Below are positions 27,126-35,339 of a stretch of DNA of 64,000 bases, in pieces. Every line of letters begins with the position of its first letter. Position 1 is the first letter of the stretch. The notes beneath the pieces are model-generated. The model was not told the origin of the DNA. It did not search any database and was given only the letters and a program-made list of their open reading frames with translations. Origin of the DNA: Corallococcus silvisoli. Lineage in GTDB: Bacteria; Myxococcota; Myxococcia; Myxococcales; Myxococcaceae. The DNA lies in NCBI RefSeq assembly GCF_009909145.1, contig NZ_JAAAPJ010000009.1, positions 360,937 through 424,936 of the forward strand. Reading direction: 5' to 3'. The position numbers and the translations under genes are program-made.

Positions 27126-27893
27126 TCAGAGCCGATAGCCGCCGGTGGCTTCGATGCGCTGGCCCGTGAGCCATCGCGTATCGTGCGAGAGCAGCGACGC
27201 GATGATGTCGGCCACGTCCTCGGGTTCTCCAAGACGACCGAGCGGCGTCTCGGCGACGACTGCCTTCCGAAGCTGCTCGTTGGTGCGCATGAACCCGCCG
27301 CCGTAGTCGGTGACGATGCCGCCAGGAGCCACGGAGTTCACGGCGATGCGGCGTGGCCCAAGCTCAAGGGCGAGCACCCGCGTGACGGCTTCGAGCGCGC
27401 TCTTCACCGCCGCGTAGACCGAGACGCCCGGAATCGTGTAACGCGTCAACCCCGTCGAGACGTTCACGATGCGGCCTCCGTCGGCGAGCACGGGCAGGAG
27501 CTTTTGCGTGAGGAAGAACGGGCCCTTGAAGTGGACGCCGACGAGCGCGTCGAACGTCGACTCGGTCGTCTCGGCGAAGGACACCGGGCCACCCGCGCCA
27601 CCGTTGTTCACGAGAAAATCGAGACGCTCGCGTGACCACGTCTGCATGAGCTGTGTCTTCACGTCGCCAACAAACGCATCGAACGTGTCTGTCATCGCGA
27701 GGTCGAGCCGCAACGCGACGGCCTTGCGGCCCTTGTCGCGAATGCTCTCGACGACGTCGTTCGCCTCCTTCTCGGCGGACACATACGTGACGATGACGTC
27801 GACACCTCGCTCGGCGAGGGTGAGCGCGGTGGCCCGACCGATGCCTCGGCTGGCTCCGGTGATGAGGGCGACGGGGGTCTTCTCGATCGACAT
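27126..27893 (-). CDS. Short-chain dehydrogenase/reductase
   Basis: A 255-residue classical SDR. NAD(P)-binding TGASRGIGRA lies at residues 10-20; NNGGAGG replaces the common NNAG. The catalytic Ser is in NVSTGLTR, and Tyr-Lys in VYAAVKSAL. The C-terminal IEATGGYRL resembles the family's usual ending. It reduces a carbonyl substrate that cannot be named. ATG at 27891-27893 has AAAGGACTCCC just upstream. Codon use is less extreme in GC than in neighbours. It is divergent from the HxlR-type regulator at 28015, and palindromes lie between them, so that regulator probably controls it. Confidence 0.92.
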   Translation of the reverse strand: MSIEKTPVALITGASRGIGRATALTLAERGVDVIVTYVSAEKEANDVVESIRDKGRKAVALRLDLAMTDTFDAFVGDVKTQLMQTWSRERLDFLVNNGGAGGPVSFAETTESTFDALVGVHFKGPFFLTQKLLPVLADGGRIVNVSTGLTRYTIPGVSVYAAVKSALEAVTRVLALELGPRRIAVNSVAPGGIVTDYGGGFMRTNEQLRKAVVAETPLGRLGEPEDVADIIASLLSHDTRWLTGQRIEATGGYRL

Positions 27894-27904
27894 GGGAGTC
27901 CTTT

Positions 27905-28003
27905 CAAGCCCGACATGGGCTTGCCGACTCTTGATGGCGTACAACTCGATTCGTAGCTAGAGACTCTTCGGTCAACTACGAACATCGTGGTTCCATAGGA
28001 ACC
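27905..28003. promoter_or_regulatory. Palindromes in the SDR/HxlR divergent promoter region
   Basis: Three inverted repeats lie in the 121-base gap: CAAGCCC/GGGCTTG (27905-27923, five-base spacer), TTCGTAG/CTACGAA (27950-27982) and the perfect GGTTCC-ata-GGAACC (27989-28003), which ends 12 bases before the HxlR gene. The region is AT-richer than its surroundings. HxlR proteins act as dimers on palindromes, so one or more of these is probably an operator. This is inference. Confidence 0.5.
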
Positions 28004-28014
28004 CAAAGGTAACC

Positions 28015-28407
28015 ATGCCCATCATCAAGGAGCTACCGCACGTCCCGGCAGAACGCGCGCTGCGGGTGATCGGCGGGCGCTGGAAGGTCTTCGCGCTCTA
28101 CTTCCTGTTCGACGGCCCGAAGCGTCTCTCGGAGCTGCGTCGCCTCATCCCCGACGTCAGCCAGAAGATGCTCGTGCAGTCACTGCGCGAGCTGGAGGAG
28201 CACGGCATCGTCCACCGCGAGATCTTCGCCGAGGTGCCTCCCCGTGTCGTCTACACCGCGACGAAGCTCGGCATGAGCTTGCGGCCAATCGTGGGCGCGC
28301 TCTGCGATTGGGGAAAGAAGCACAGAAGCGAGCTCGAGGCCGCCGCTGCGAGCGGCGCCAAGAACACCACGCAACCGAAGCGCGGCACGCCGAGCAAGTC
28401 GAAGTGA
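28015..28407 (+). CDS. HxlR-family winged-helix transcriptional regulator
   Basis: A 130-residue regulator. It has the HxlR pattern RALRVIGGRWKVFALYFLFDGPKRLSELRR, VSQKMLVQSLRELEEHGIVHRE and the wing PPRVVYTATKLGMSLRPIVGALCDWG. Most HxlR proteins start with a conserved Cys near the N terminus; this one has none there. Its only Cys is in ALCDWG. AAAGG lies five bases before ATG 28015. It is divergent from the SDR gene, a common arrangement in which an effector-responsive HxlR protein represses the adjacent oxidoreductase. The C terminus is Lys/Ala-rich and disordered. Confidence 0.9.
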   Translation: MPIIKELPHVPAERALRVIGGRWKVFALYFLFDGPKRLSELRRLIPDVSQKMLVQSLRELEEHGIVHREIFAEVPPRVVYTATKLGMSLRPIVGALCDWGKKHRSELEAAAASGAKNTTQPKRGTPSKSK

Positions 28408-28634
28408 CAGCGGCGGTCGCATGGAACCGCGAAGCCGCGGTGAAGGAACCATGCGGGAAGCAGGCGTCGCGCCGCCGCCCACGCCCGCGAACGCTCGTCC
28501 GCGGTGGCGCACCCTGCTGCGGACGCGGGGAGCAGATGGTATGTGGCCGACGTCCGGCGGCATGGGCAAGCTACGTCCATGGCAAGACGCATCCGCCGCA
28601 CTGTCATTAGGGCCCTGGAGACGAGGAGGCGCAC

Positions 28635-28976
28635 GTGACGGAGGAGTCCTACGCCGCGAAGTGGAAGCAGTACCGCCGGAGGTGGATTGCCTTCGTCACC
28701 TTCATCGTCGTTGGCTGTGTCCTCGCCGCGGTCTTCACGGCCCACTCATCCTCACGCACCTGGAACAGCGTCGTCGTCTGGGCGTGGTTTTTCGGCTCCG
28801 CGGCCCTGGGCTGGTACGCCAATTCCTGGCGCTGCCCCCGGTGCGGCAAGCGGTTCCACCCAAGGGGGCGTCATTGGAGGCCTACGTCCGTCATACAGTC
28901 GTGCGTCCACTGCGGTTTGCCGAGGTACGGCGCCAGCCCCTCGGGAATCAACGGCGTGCGGCCCGGTGCCCACTGA
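28635..28976 (+). CDS. Membrane protein with zinc-ribbon motif; 3' end inside repeat
   Basis: A 113-residue protein starting with GTG. Two hydrophobic segments lie at about residues 17-35 and 43-60, followed by two CxxC pairs: RCPRCGKRFHPRG and SCVHCGLPRY, a rubredoxin-like or zinc-ribbon knuckle. Small membrane proteins of this layout are frequent in myxobacteria and have no assigned role. From residue 99 the reading frame lies within the 157-bp repeat beginning at 28929, so the last 15 residues are coded by mobile-element DNA. The native end was therefore probably replaced or lost. Confidence 0.7.
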   Translation: MTEESYAAKWKQYRRRWIAFVTFIVVGCVLAAVFTAHSSSRTWNSVVVWAWFFGSAALGWYANSWRCPRCGKRFHPRGRHWRPTSVIQSCVHCGLPRYGASPSGINGVRPGAH

Positions 28977-29085
28977 ATCCTCAGCCCCCGCAAGCCGCTC
29001 GCCCGATGGCGGGCGAGGAAGCGCTGGATGTCGCGGGGCGTCGTCCCCAGGTCGGCGGACACGGCAGATTCTTCCGGGCCGTGAA
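28929..29085 (-). repeat. Left copy of 157-bp inverted repeat (IS630-type fragment)
   Basis: This copy is the reverse complement of 31335-31491 with three visible mismatches and no gaps. Read on the minus strand it codes SADLGTTPRDIQRFLARHRA and then GLRIQWAPGRTPLIPEGLA, the N-terminal helix-turn-helix region of IS630-type transposases. No catalytic DDE part is present. The repeat ends 24 bases from the stop of the gene at 29110. Confidence 0.85.
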
Positions 29086-29109
29086 AGTGAAGAAACGATT
29101 CAGCAAGAT

Positions 29110-29592
29110 TCAGGGCTCGCGGAAGCCGCCGCGCACCCACTCGTTGGCGACGTCCCGGGTGAACTTGAAGTTCGCCGACACGCGATGTTTCGCGACGGTC
29201 GCGCCAGCGTCGTCGATGGCCGAGAGCAGCGCGTGGGGTTCATACTCATCGGCCACCATCTCGAGCCGGACCTCGTACCAGCGGCCCTCCCAGGCGATGG
29301 AGAGCTTCTTGGTCATGGCCTGCTCGCGCTGTCGCGCGGAGCGATCCAGGACCTCCGAGGCCGTCTTCACGAAGGTCGCGAACGCCGTCGCGTCGAAGGG
29401 TTTGGGATTCTTCTTGTCGCGGCCCATCACCCACGGGCTGATGAGGACGGGCTCGGAGATCCCCTGCTTGCGGATCTCCACGGCCCAGCCGTCGTCCTCC
29501 TCGTTCTTGATGACCTTGGCCGTCCAGCCGTTCTTCCGCCAGAACGTGGGCTCCATCACTTCGGGTTCGGAAGGTGTGCGCTCGTTGCTCAT
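29110..29592 (-). CDS. Hypothetical protein, inside the inverted-repeat cassette
   Basis: A 160-residue soluble protein that I do not recognise. It has no signal peptide or membrane segment. The composition is Lys/Glu/Trp-rich with alternating beta patterns (WRKNGWTAKVIKNEEDDGWAVEIR, then KKLSIAWEGRWYEVRLEMV), which looks like a compact alpha/beta fold. Third-position GC supports coding. ATG is at 29590-29592. It is divergent from the LVIVD lipoprotein gene at 29721 and, with it, is bracketed by the 157-bp inverted repeats, so the two may travel together. Confidence 0.65.
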   Translation of the reverse strand: MSNERTPSEPEVMEPTFWRKNGWTAKVIKNEEDDGWAVEIRKQGISEPVLISPWVMGRDKKNPKPFDATAFATFVKTASEVLDRSARQREQAMTKKLSIAWEGRWYEVRLEMVADEYEPHALLSAIDDAGATVAKHRVSANFKFTRDVANEWVRGGFREP

Positions 29593-29720
29593 GGGCGTTG
29601 CTCATACTCCCCCCCGGTGACACCTCGCCAGGACACAATCCTGGAACCCGGCGCATCACGGCGGACCTGCGGGGCTCCTCTCAAGTCAGAGACCACCTCT
29701 GCCAGCAAGGGAGCCTATCA

Positions 29721-31334
29721 ATGACCTTTCTTCCCCGGTGTCTGGGGGCACTGCTGCTTGCTTGCCCCACGCTGCTGACGGCCTGCGCCGACCCCCAGGG
29801 GACACCGGACGCCGGCACGCCCCCTGTCGTGGGGTGGGATGGCACCTCCACTCCCATTGAGGAGAAGGGCGACTGGATTGACCGCGGCGTCTTCGCTTCC
29901 TGCAAGTTCACTCCCCCGCTCGGAACCCCGCTTGACTGCGACACCCCTGCCCTCTTCGACCTGTCGAGGTGCAACCTGGGGGCGCTCAGCACGGCGGCAC
30001 GGCACGGCATCTACCAGACGGAGCTGCGCTCGACCTCCGGCGAGTACCCCTGGGGGGGCGCCGGCATCCTGCTCCCCGAGGATGGCGGCGCCGGAACCCT
30101 GAATTTCACCCCCCTCACCCGGCAGCAGTTCGATGACCAGGGCCTGTTCCTCGCGAACATCTTCACCACGACCCGGGGTGTGGTCACGAAGTATGCGCTG
30201 GCGGGCTGCGACGCTCCCGAGCCCAACCACATCACCGGCTGCTATGCGTTTTGTAGCAACGGCGTGCTCGCGGAGAAGGGCACGTTCGACTCGGAGCGCA
30301 TGACCTGGGGCCGCGGTGAGGCCGAGTCCTCCGGGGGCCTGAACCTCGTCTCCGAATCCTTTGTCGGACTTGGCTTTCCGGCGGACGTCTACGTCACGAA
30401 GAACCATGCCTACGTGGTGTCCATCCAGCTCAAGAACTACATGCCCTCGGGTGGCTTGACTGTCTTCGACGTCAGCGACCGCCGCCACCCCGTGCTGAAG
30501 AAAGTCATTACCCTGCCGGACGATGGGTACTGGAACGCCGCGTGGGCCAAGGACGACGTCCTCTACATCGCCACCCGCGCTTCCGGCGTCATCCTCTATG
30601 ACATCTCGAATCCGGGGGACCCGACCTACCTCCGCAGCGTGCCCAGCGGCGCGCCCCTGGACGTGCACACCCTGTTCGTAGAGGGCAACCGGCTCTATGC
30701 CATGGCGCTGCGGCCCCAGCAGACGATCATCTTCGACATCACGTCACCCCAAGCCCCTGTCCTGCTCAACCGCTTCACCTTCTCGTCAGAGGAGTTCGTC
30801 ACCAGCTATCCGCATGACGCCTTCGCCTACGAGGGCCGCCTCTACATCAACCACACGGATATCGGCTTCCTGGTCACCGACCCGGGCGACCCCATGCAGG
30901 TCAAGGAGCTGGGTCGATACCACTACAACCGGCAATACAGCCATGCCAGCGCGGTGGGGACCTTCGCGGGCCGCACCATCGCGTTCGAAGGCGGTGAGCA
31001 GGAGGGCGCGCACCTTCGCGTGCTGGATGTCACGGACCCGGCCCACATCCAACTCATCGCCGAGCGCCGGCTGCGCCCCACCACCTCCATCCACAACATG
31101 ATCCTGAAGGGCACCCGGCTGTACGTCGCCTGGTACCAGGAGGGAGTGCGCGTGTTCGACGTAGCCAATCCCACACACCCCAAGGAGATTGCCTATTTCA
31201 ACACCTATCGTGAGACCGACCCGAAACGGCTGGGCTTCGTCTACGAGGGCGCAATCGGAATGCGCGTCCCGGGCGACGGGTATGTCTATGTGGTGGATTC
31301 AGCGCGCGGGCTGCTCATCTTCAACGAGCCCTGA
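29721..31334 (+). CDS. LVIVD-repeat lipoprotein (beta-propeller-like)
   Basis: A 537-residue lipoprotein with signal MTFLPRCLGALLLACPTLL, lipobox LTAC and a DAGTPP linker. Residues ~60-200 form an N-terminal region with several Cys (CKF, CD, CN, CYAFC). From about residue 215 onwards there are repeats of the LVIVD type: GLTVFDVSDRRHPVLKKVITL, GVILYDISNPGDPTYLRSV, QTIIFDITSPQAPVLLNRF, LRVLDVTDPAHIQLIAERR and GVRVFDVANPTHPKEIAYF. These fold as propeller blades, are found in large surface proteins and have no known enzymatic role. AAGGGAG precedes ATG 29721. Its TGA (31332-31334) abuts the right inverted repeat without a gap. Confidence 0.85.
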   Translation: MTFLPRCLGALLLACPTLLTACADPQGTPDAGTPPVVGWDGTSTPIEEKGDWIDRGVFASCKFTPPLGTPLDCDTPALFDLSRCNLGALSTAARHGIYQTELRSTSGEYPWGGAGILLPEDGGAGTLNFTPLTRQQFDDQGLFLANIFTTTRGVVTKYALAGCDAPEPNHITGCYAFCSNGVLAEKGTFDSERMTWGRGEAESSGGLNLVSESFVGLGFPADVYVTKNHAYVVSIQLKNYMPSGGLTVFDVSDRRHPVLKKVITLPDDGYWNAAWAKDDVLYIATRASGVILYDISNPGDPTYLRSVPSGAPLDVHTLFVEGNRLYAMALRPQQTIIFDITSPQAPVLLNRFTFSSEEFVTSYPHDAFAYEGRLYINHTDIGFLVTDPGDPMQVKELGRYHYNRQYSHASAVGTFAGRTIAFEGGEQEGAHLRVLDVTDPAHIQLIAERRLRPTTSIHNMILKGTRLYVAWYQEGVRVFDVANPTHPKEIAYFNTYRETDPKRLGFVYEGAIGMRVPGDGYVYVVDSARGLLIFNEP

Positions 31335-31491
31335 TTCACGGCCCGGAAGAATCTGCCGTGTCCGCCGACCTGGGGACGACGCCCCGCGACATCCAGCGCT
31401 TCCTCGCCCGCTATCGGGCGAGCGGCTTGCGGGGGCTGAGGATTCAGTGGGCACCGGGCCACACGCCGTTGATTCTCGAGGGGCTGGCGCC
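31335..31491 (+). repeat. Right copy of 157-bp inverted repeat (IS630-type fragment)
   Basis: Inverted partner of 28929-29085, about 98 percent identical by eye over 157 bases. It starts on the base after the stop codon of the LVIVD gene. The copies diverge sharply outside both limits. It codes the same helix-turn-helix segment (TPRDIQRFLARYRASGLRGL). Confidence 0.85.
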
Positions 31492-31621
31492 CACCATTCT
31501 GGGATGCAAGGACGGCCTCTCCAAGATGAAGCGCATGCAGGTGGCTTTCGCTCACCACCTGCTCGACGTCGCCCGCGCCTATCCCCGCCACCGCGTGGCG
31601 GCAAGTCGTCCGAGGCGTGAA
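31340..31621 (+). pseudogene. IS630-type transposase N-terminal remnant
   Basis: An open frame that includes the helix-turn-helix part SADLGTTPRDIQRFLARYRA and the following WAPGHTPLILEGLAPTIL, a conserved run in IS630-family transposases. After that the expected GP..GLxRANW region is absent, and an unrelated segment (MKRMQVAFAHHLLDV) follows up to a stop near 31639. No DDE catalytic residues, terminal inverted repeats or start site are seen. It is taken as a dead fragment. The left copy at 28929-29085 is the same piece. Confidence 0.6.
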
Positions 31622-34048
31622 TCAGTACACGACGACTGAGCCGTAGACGCTGGTGCCGTTCGTATAGGCGACGAGGGCGCCGCCGTTCGATGGGAGCGCC
31701 GCGACCGCTGGCGCGGCCCCCGGCCCCACCGTCCTGGCATCCGTGGCCAGAATCATGGTGGCCCCCACGAGCATCCGGTCCAACTGGATGTCGCCCGTCC
31801 CCCGCTGGGACGCGATGTAGGCATTGCCGAGCGCGTCCGCGTCAATCGTCCGGAAGGCCGCGGGACCGACGTCGGTGGGCAGGCCCGGTACCTGGGTGCT
31901 TGTCCCTGGCGCGGACACCGGGATGACGTCCACGTTGTCATCCCCGAAGGAGCCCGTGACGTAGATGAAGCCGTTGGAGCCCGTCCAGTCCGAGAAGTAG
32001 GCCTGGCCCGGCGGGGAGCTCTGCGGGCCGAAGGTGCCCCCCTGGTCGCTGCTGCGGTGGATGCGGAAGGAGGGGTCGTCGCTCACCGAGAAGACATCTC
32101 CACTGATCTTGTCCACGACAACGTCGAAATAGACATTGTTCTGGTTCACATCCGTCACGCTGAAATCGTTCGCGCCTCGTGCGAAGTTCCTGAGAACGCG
32201 CACCCCGGTGCTGCTGCCTCGAGAGACGGAGATGTAGAGGGCGTCGCCCCTGGAATCCATACTGAGAGTGGGGTTGGCTGCCGACGTGAGGGTTCGCGGC
32301 GCCTCCCAACTCGCCCCCGCGTCGACGGTCCGGGTGAATACGAGGGAGCCCGCGCTGGTGGCCGCGACGTAGGCGACCCCCGTGGGGCCTCCTTCAATCG
32401 CGACCTCCGCCGCGTTGGTGATTCCCAGGGGCGTCGGCCCCACCCAGGTGTGGCCCCGGTCCAAGCTCACGCTGACATGGACCGCGCCGCCGCACCTCAT
32501 GACGACGTAGAAGCGCCCCAGCGCATCCACCGCGACCTTGCGCCCGGTGTTCGTGTTGGCGGTGGTGCAGTTCAGAGTCCCGCTGATGAGCGTGGGGGGC
32601 ACATTCGAAAAGGCATCCAGTTGGCACTCGGCGTCGCAGCCATCGCCGGGGGTCGTGCCGCCATCGTCGCACTGCTCTCCCGTGGCGCTGTCGACCAGGC
32701 CGTCGCCGCAGACCTCCACGCCCTGGCAGTCAGCGCGACAGCCGTCCCCCGCGACGCGGTTGCCGTCGTCACACACCTCACCCGAATCGAGGTAGCCATC
32801 GCCGCAGACCGGCGGCCCCCGGACGGTGAGGGTGACGGTCGCGATATTGGAGGTGAGCGCGCCGTCGCTGGCGGTGAACGTGAACGAGTCCGCCCCCTGG
32901 AAGTCCGCGGCGGGTGTGTAGAGCATCTGGGCGCCCGTGCCGGACAGGGTCCCGTGCGCGGGAGGTGTCGTCACGGTGAACGTGAGCGCGTCCCCATCCA
33001 CGTCCGTAGCCACCAACGTGATGGGCGTCGACGTGTTGTAGCTCACCGTCACCGCGGAAGAGGTGGCCACGGGCGCGTCGTTGACGGGCGTCACTGTGAC
33101 CGAGACGGTGGCCGTTGCCTGCTTCTTGCCGTCGGAGACGGTGACTTGGAAGGTGTCCGTTCCGTTGAAGTTCGTATTCGGGGTGTACGTCACCGACGCC
33201 CCGGTACCCGTGAGCGTTCCATGGATGGGCAGCGTGAAGGAGAAGGCCAGCACGTCACCGTCAGGGTCCACCGCGGGGATGGTGATGCCGACCGAAGTGT
33301 CCTCGGGGGTGGTCGCCACGACGTCCTCGACCGTGGGTGCTCGGTTGTTGTCACAAACGCTGGGCTGCCCCGTGCAGGTGTAGCCCGGCTCCACCTCGCA
33401 GACACTGTTGCAGCCGTCGCCAGAGCGCTGATTGCCATCGTCACAGGCTTCGAACCCGCCCAGCACTCCATCACCACAGACGGTCCGCAGCGACGTCTCC
33501 ACCGCGTCCACCAGGTAGAGCGCGAGCACGGCACCCTTCAGCCGTACGTAGCGATAGGGCACGTTGCCCGGGTATTTCGCCACCGCGATATGGGTCCCCA
33601 GGCCCAGCTCCACCAGGTGCAACGAACTGGAGCCGATGAAGGTTCCATCCGCCTTCAGGAAGTCCACCTGCGCCACGAGCGCCAACGAGAGGCCCTGGTA
33701 GTAGACGCGCAGGTCGCCGGTGCCTTCCTCGTTCTGGCCCAGGTCCAGCACCAACGCCGTGTTGAGCAGGCCCAGCACTGTCGCGGCCCGCCCGTCCGGA
33801 GCCCCCAGGGCCGCGCTCGCGTTGAGCACCGTCGCCGTGGTTCCCGAAGCCACCGCGTTCGCATACGGGTCCCACGCCAAAGCGGCTTCTGGACCTGTGT
33901 GCGTCAACGCCCCGACGTCCTGGACCGACATCTCACCCTCTGGAGGACGGACATTCTCCTCCAGGGACTCCACTCCACACGCAGCCAGCGACAAGGCTAG
34001 CGTCATGCCCAGCGCCCACGACCACGGCCCACCAGAGCGGCTTCGCAT
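31622..34048 (-). CDS. Large lipoprotein with DUF4215, cadherin-like and propeller regions
   Basis: An 808-residue secreted lipoprotein. The signal ends LSLAACG (lipobox). After an N-terminal region of ~165 residues there is one Cys-rich DUF4215 repeat (CGDGVLGGFEACDDGN, SGDGCNSVC), two tandem cadherin/Ig-like repeats (about residues 235-410, each with a DVDGD or VDPDGD calcium-type loop and the YTPxxxFxGxDxFxxxVSDG motif), then two more DUF4215 repeats (CDDGNRVAGDGC, CDDGGTTPGDGC). A C-terminal region of ~310 residues has BNR/sialidase-like traits (SVSLDRGHTWVG, RTVDAGASWEAP, IHRSSDQGGTFGP). It is a typical myxobacterial surface protein, perhaps adhesive. It is convergent with the transposase remnant. 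Confidence 0.85.
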   Translation of the reverse strand: MRSRSGGPWSWALGMTLALSLAACGVESLEENVRPPEGEMSVQDVGALTHTGPEAALAWDPYANAVASGTTATVLNASAALGAPDGRAATVLGLLNTALVLDLGQNEEGTGDLRVYYQGLSLALVAQVDFLKADGTFIGSSSLHLVELGLGTHIAVAKYPGNVPYRYVRLKGAVLALYLVDAVETSLRTVCGDGVLGGFEACDDGNQRSGDGCNSVCEVEPGYTCTGQPSVCDNNRAPTVEDVVATTPEDTSVGITIPAVDPDGDVLAFSFTLPIHGTLTGTGASVTYTPNTNFNGTDTFQVTVSDGKKQATATVSVTVTPVNDAPVATSSAVTVSYNTSTPITLVATDVDGDALTFTVTTPPAHGTLSGTGAQMLYTPAADFQGADSFTFTASDGALTSNIATVTLTVRGPPVCGDGYLDSGEVCDDGNRVAGDGCRADCQGVEVCGDGLVDSATGEQCDDGGTTPGDGCDAECQLDAFSNVPPTLISGTLNCTTANTNTGRKVAVDALGRFYVVMRCGGAVHVSVSLDRGHTWVGPTPLGITNAAEVAIEGGPTGVAYVAATSAGSLVFTRTVDAGASWEAPRTLTSAANPTLSMDSRGDALYISVSRGSSTGVRVLRNFARGANDFSVTDVNQNNVYFDVVVDKISGDVFSVSDDPSFRIHRSSDQGGTFGPQSSPPGQAYFSDWTGSNGFIYVTGSFGDDNVDVIPVSAPGTSTQVPGLPTDVGPAAFRTIDADALGNAYIASQRGTGDIQLDRMLVGATMILATDARTVGPGAAPAVAALPSNGGALVAYTNGTSVYGSVVVY

Positions 34049-34242
34049 TGAGTGTCTCCCCCCCGAGGAGCAGGATGAAGTCCGGAATGGACCGCCCGCC
34101 CCTCACGGAATGAACGACACCACTCCTCACCGCGAACGCTTCGAGGCGCAAGACACGGATGGCCAATGTCTTCCAAACGCCAATCGATAAGCACCCAAGT
34201 CCCGGAACCCACCCACGGGCTGGCCGCGAACAGGTCAACACC

Positions 34243-34555
34243 ATGAAGTGGATGCGATTTCGGGTCCTTGGGGTGTCCTCCGAAGTACGCGGCTGGCTTC
34301 TCGGAGGCTGCGTTCAATGTCATCCAGAAGGGAGAGACCGAAGCGGCCGTCATGCAGCGGTTGGGCAAGCCACTCACCAGGGACTCCGAAGCGACGGTCG
34401 AGGAGTGGTGCTTCGAAAACGGGCAAGCCAAACCGGGCCTACGCGCGTTGCTACCGCACTGACCAGTCCCTGGAGCGGCTTGCGGAGCGCGGCAGCTTCG
34501 GCCCCGGCGAACTGGACATGTCCGTCCCTGGCTGGCGCCAGGAGTTGGGGCCGTA
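34243..34555 (+). pseudogene. Probable frameshifted BamE/SmpA-like gene
   Basis: No single frame covers this stretch, but pieces in successive frames look coding: a start MKWMRFRVLG at 34243, then (next frame) CPPKYAAGFSEAAFNVIQKG and GETEAAVMQRLGKPLTRDSEA with EEWCFENG, then (third frame) RCYRTDQSLERLAERGSF to a stop at 34555. The G-T-E-x-x-V-x-x-x-L-G-x-P pattern is that of BamE/SmpA-type small lipoproteins. Two frame changes, near 34270 and 34430, are needed to join them. Loss by decay or sequencing error are both possible. Confidence 0.4.
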
Positions 34556-34624
34556 ACGTCCTGTGCCTGTCTACATGAGCGAGACGCTCATCGCAGTTGT
34601 GCGGTGAGCGCCGTAGAGCCTCGC

Positions 34625-34951
34625 CTAGCTCAACCAGTCAACGGAGGAGTTGCAGGCCCCCCACTGCGCGTCAGTGAACGGCAGGGAGCGGTGCGAGCAG
34701 ACCGTCTGCCCCCAATCGTTGCAATTTTTCGTCACAGCCTTGCTGCCATACCAATTGGTGCCGCACTTCACAAGGCAACACTTGACCTGTCCGTCGACAA
34801 CCGCAGTGCCCTGCTCAACCTGTCCAAGATAGCCCTGGAGGGCCTCGCTGGGCTGCGAGGGAGTAGGCTCGGTGGCCTCGGGATCCCCACCACAAGCAGT
34901 GACCACAAGGGAAAGAGAGAGAGCGATTGGTGCAAGCAGTCTGTTCAACAT
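34625..34951 (-). CDS. Small Cys-rich lipoprotein
   Basis: A 108-residue lipoprotein: signal MLNRLLAPIALSLSLVVTAC with lipobox VTAC, a Glu/Pro/Ser linker (GDPEATEPTPSQPSE) and a compact C-terminal domain with six Cys (VKCCLVKCGTNWYGS, NCNDWGQTVCS, WGACNSS). The pattern suggests a disulfide-bonded extracellular module. I recognise no family. ATG at 34949-34951 has AGGAGCC upstream, and a longer frame from 35017 would add an unlikely extension. It is an orphan on its strand. Confidence 0.7.
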   Translation of the reverse strand: MLNRLLAPIALSLSLVVTACGGDPEATEPTPSQPSEALQGYLGQVEQGTAVVDGQVKCCLVKCGTNWYGSKAVTKNCNDWGQTVCSHRSLPFTDAQWGACNSSVDWLS

Positions 34952-35339
34952 GGCTGGCTCCTGTGATGGCGGCCCGGTCATCGGGCGCCATGGACCAAAC
35001 GTAAAGCAAACAAGCACTAAAACTCAACCTATCCGGATTAACGCTGAATTCGCAGATCTGATGGCACCCTGGGAGGTCGCCGGGAGCACGGGGCACTCAC
35101 GCTCGGGTGAGGTGCCGCCCCCTTCTGTCGGCCATGCCCCCCGTCAGCACCGAGTCCGCCGTCCTCATGCTGGCCGTGGGCCAGCTCCTTGTGACCAAGG
35201 ACTCCGGATCGAATCTTCCCTAATGGGCCCTGGCCTCTATGCTCTCGTCTGCCCATGAGACTGGGCAGACCGAGAAGGAGCGGCCCATCGTCGTGGCGCC
35301 CCTTCTCTGGTCCACACCTCGATCCCTCCGGAGCCCGCC
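34952..35339. other. Intergenic region without recognisable gene
   Basis: 388 bases. Short open frames occur on both strands, including a 30-codon one beginning at an ATG near 35134 on the plus strand, but none has consistent third-position GC, a ribosome site or a recognisable product. Promoters for the divergent genes at 34951 and 35340 should lie here. No clear -35/-10 pair or hairpin was picked out. Confidence 0.5.

Noticed and set aside
28871..29140. Open frame on the minus strand across the left repeat, read as an intact transposase gene
   Set aside because: Only the helix-turn-helix part shows similarity, and flanks in the same frame are unrelated; treated as a fragment.
35134..35223. 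Thirty-codon frame MPPVSTESAVLMLAVGQLLV on the plus strand
   Set aside because: No ribosome site, no downstream partner and too short to tell from chance.
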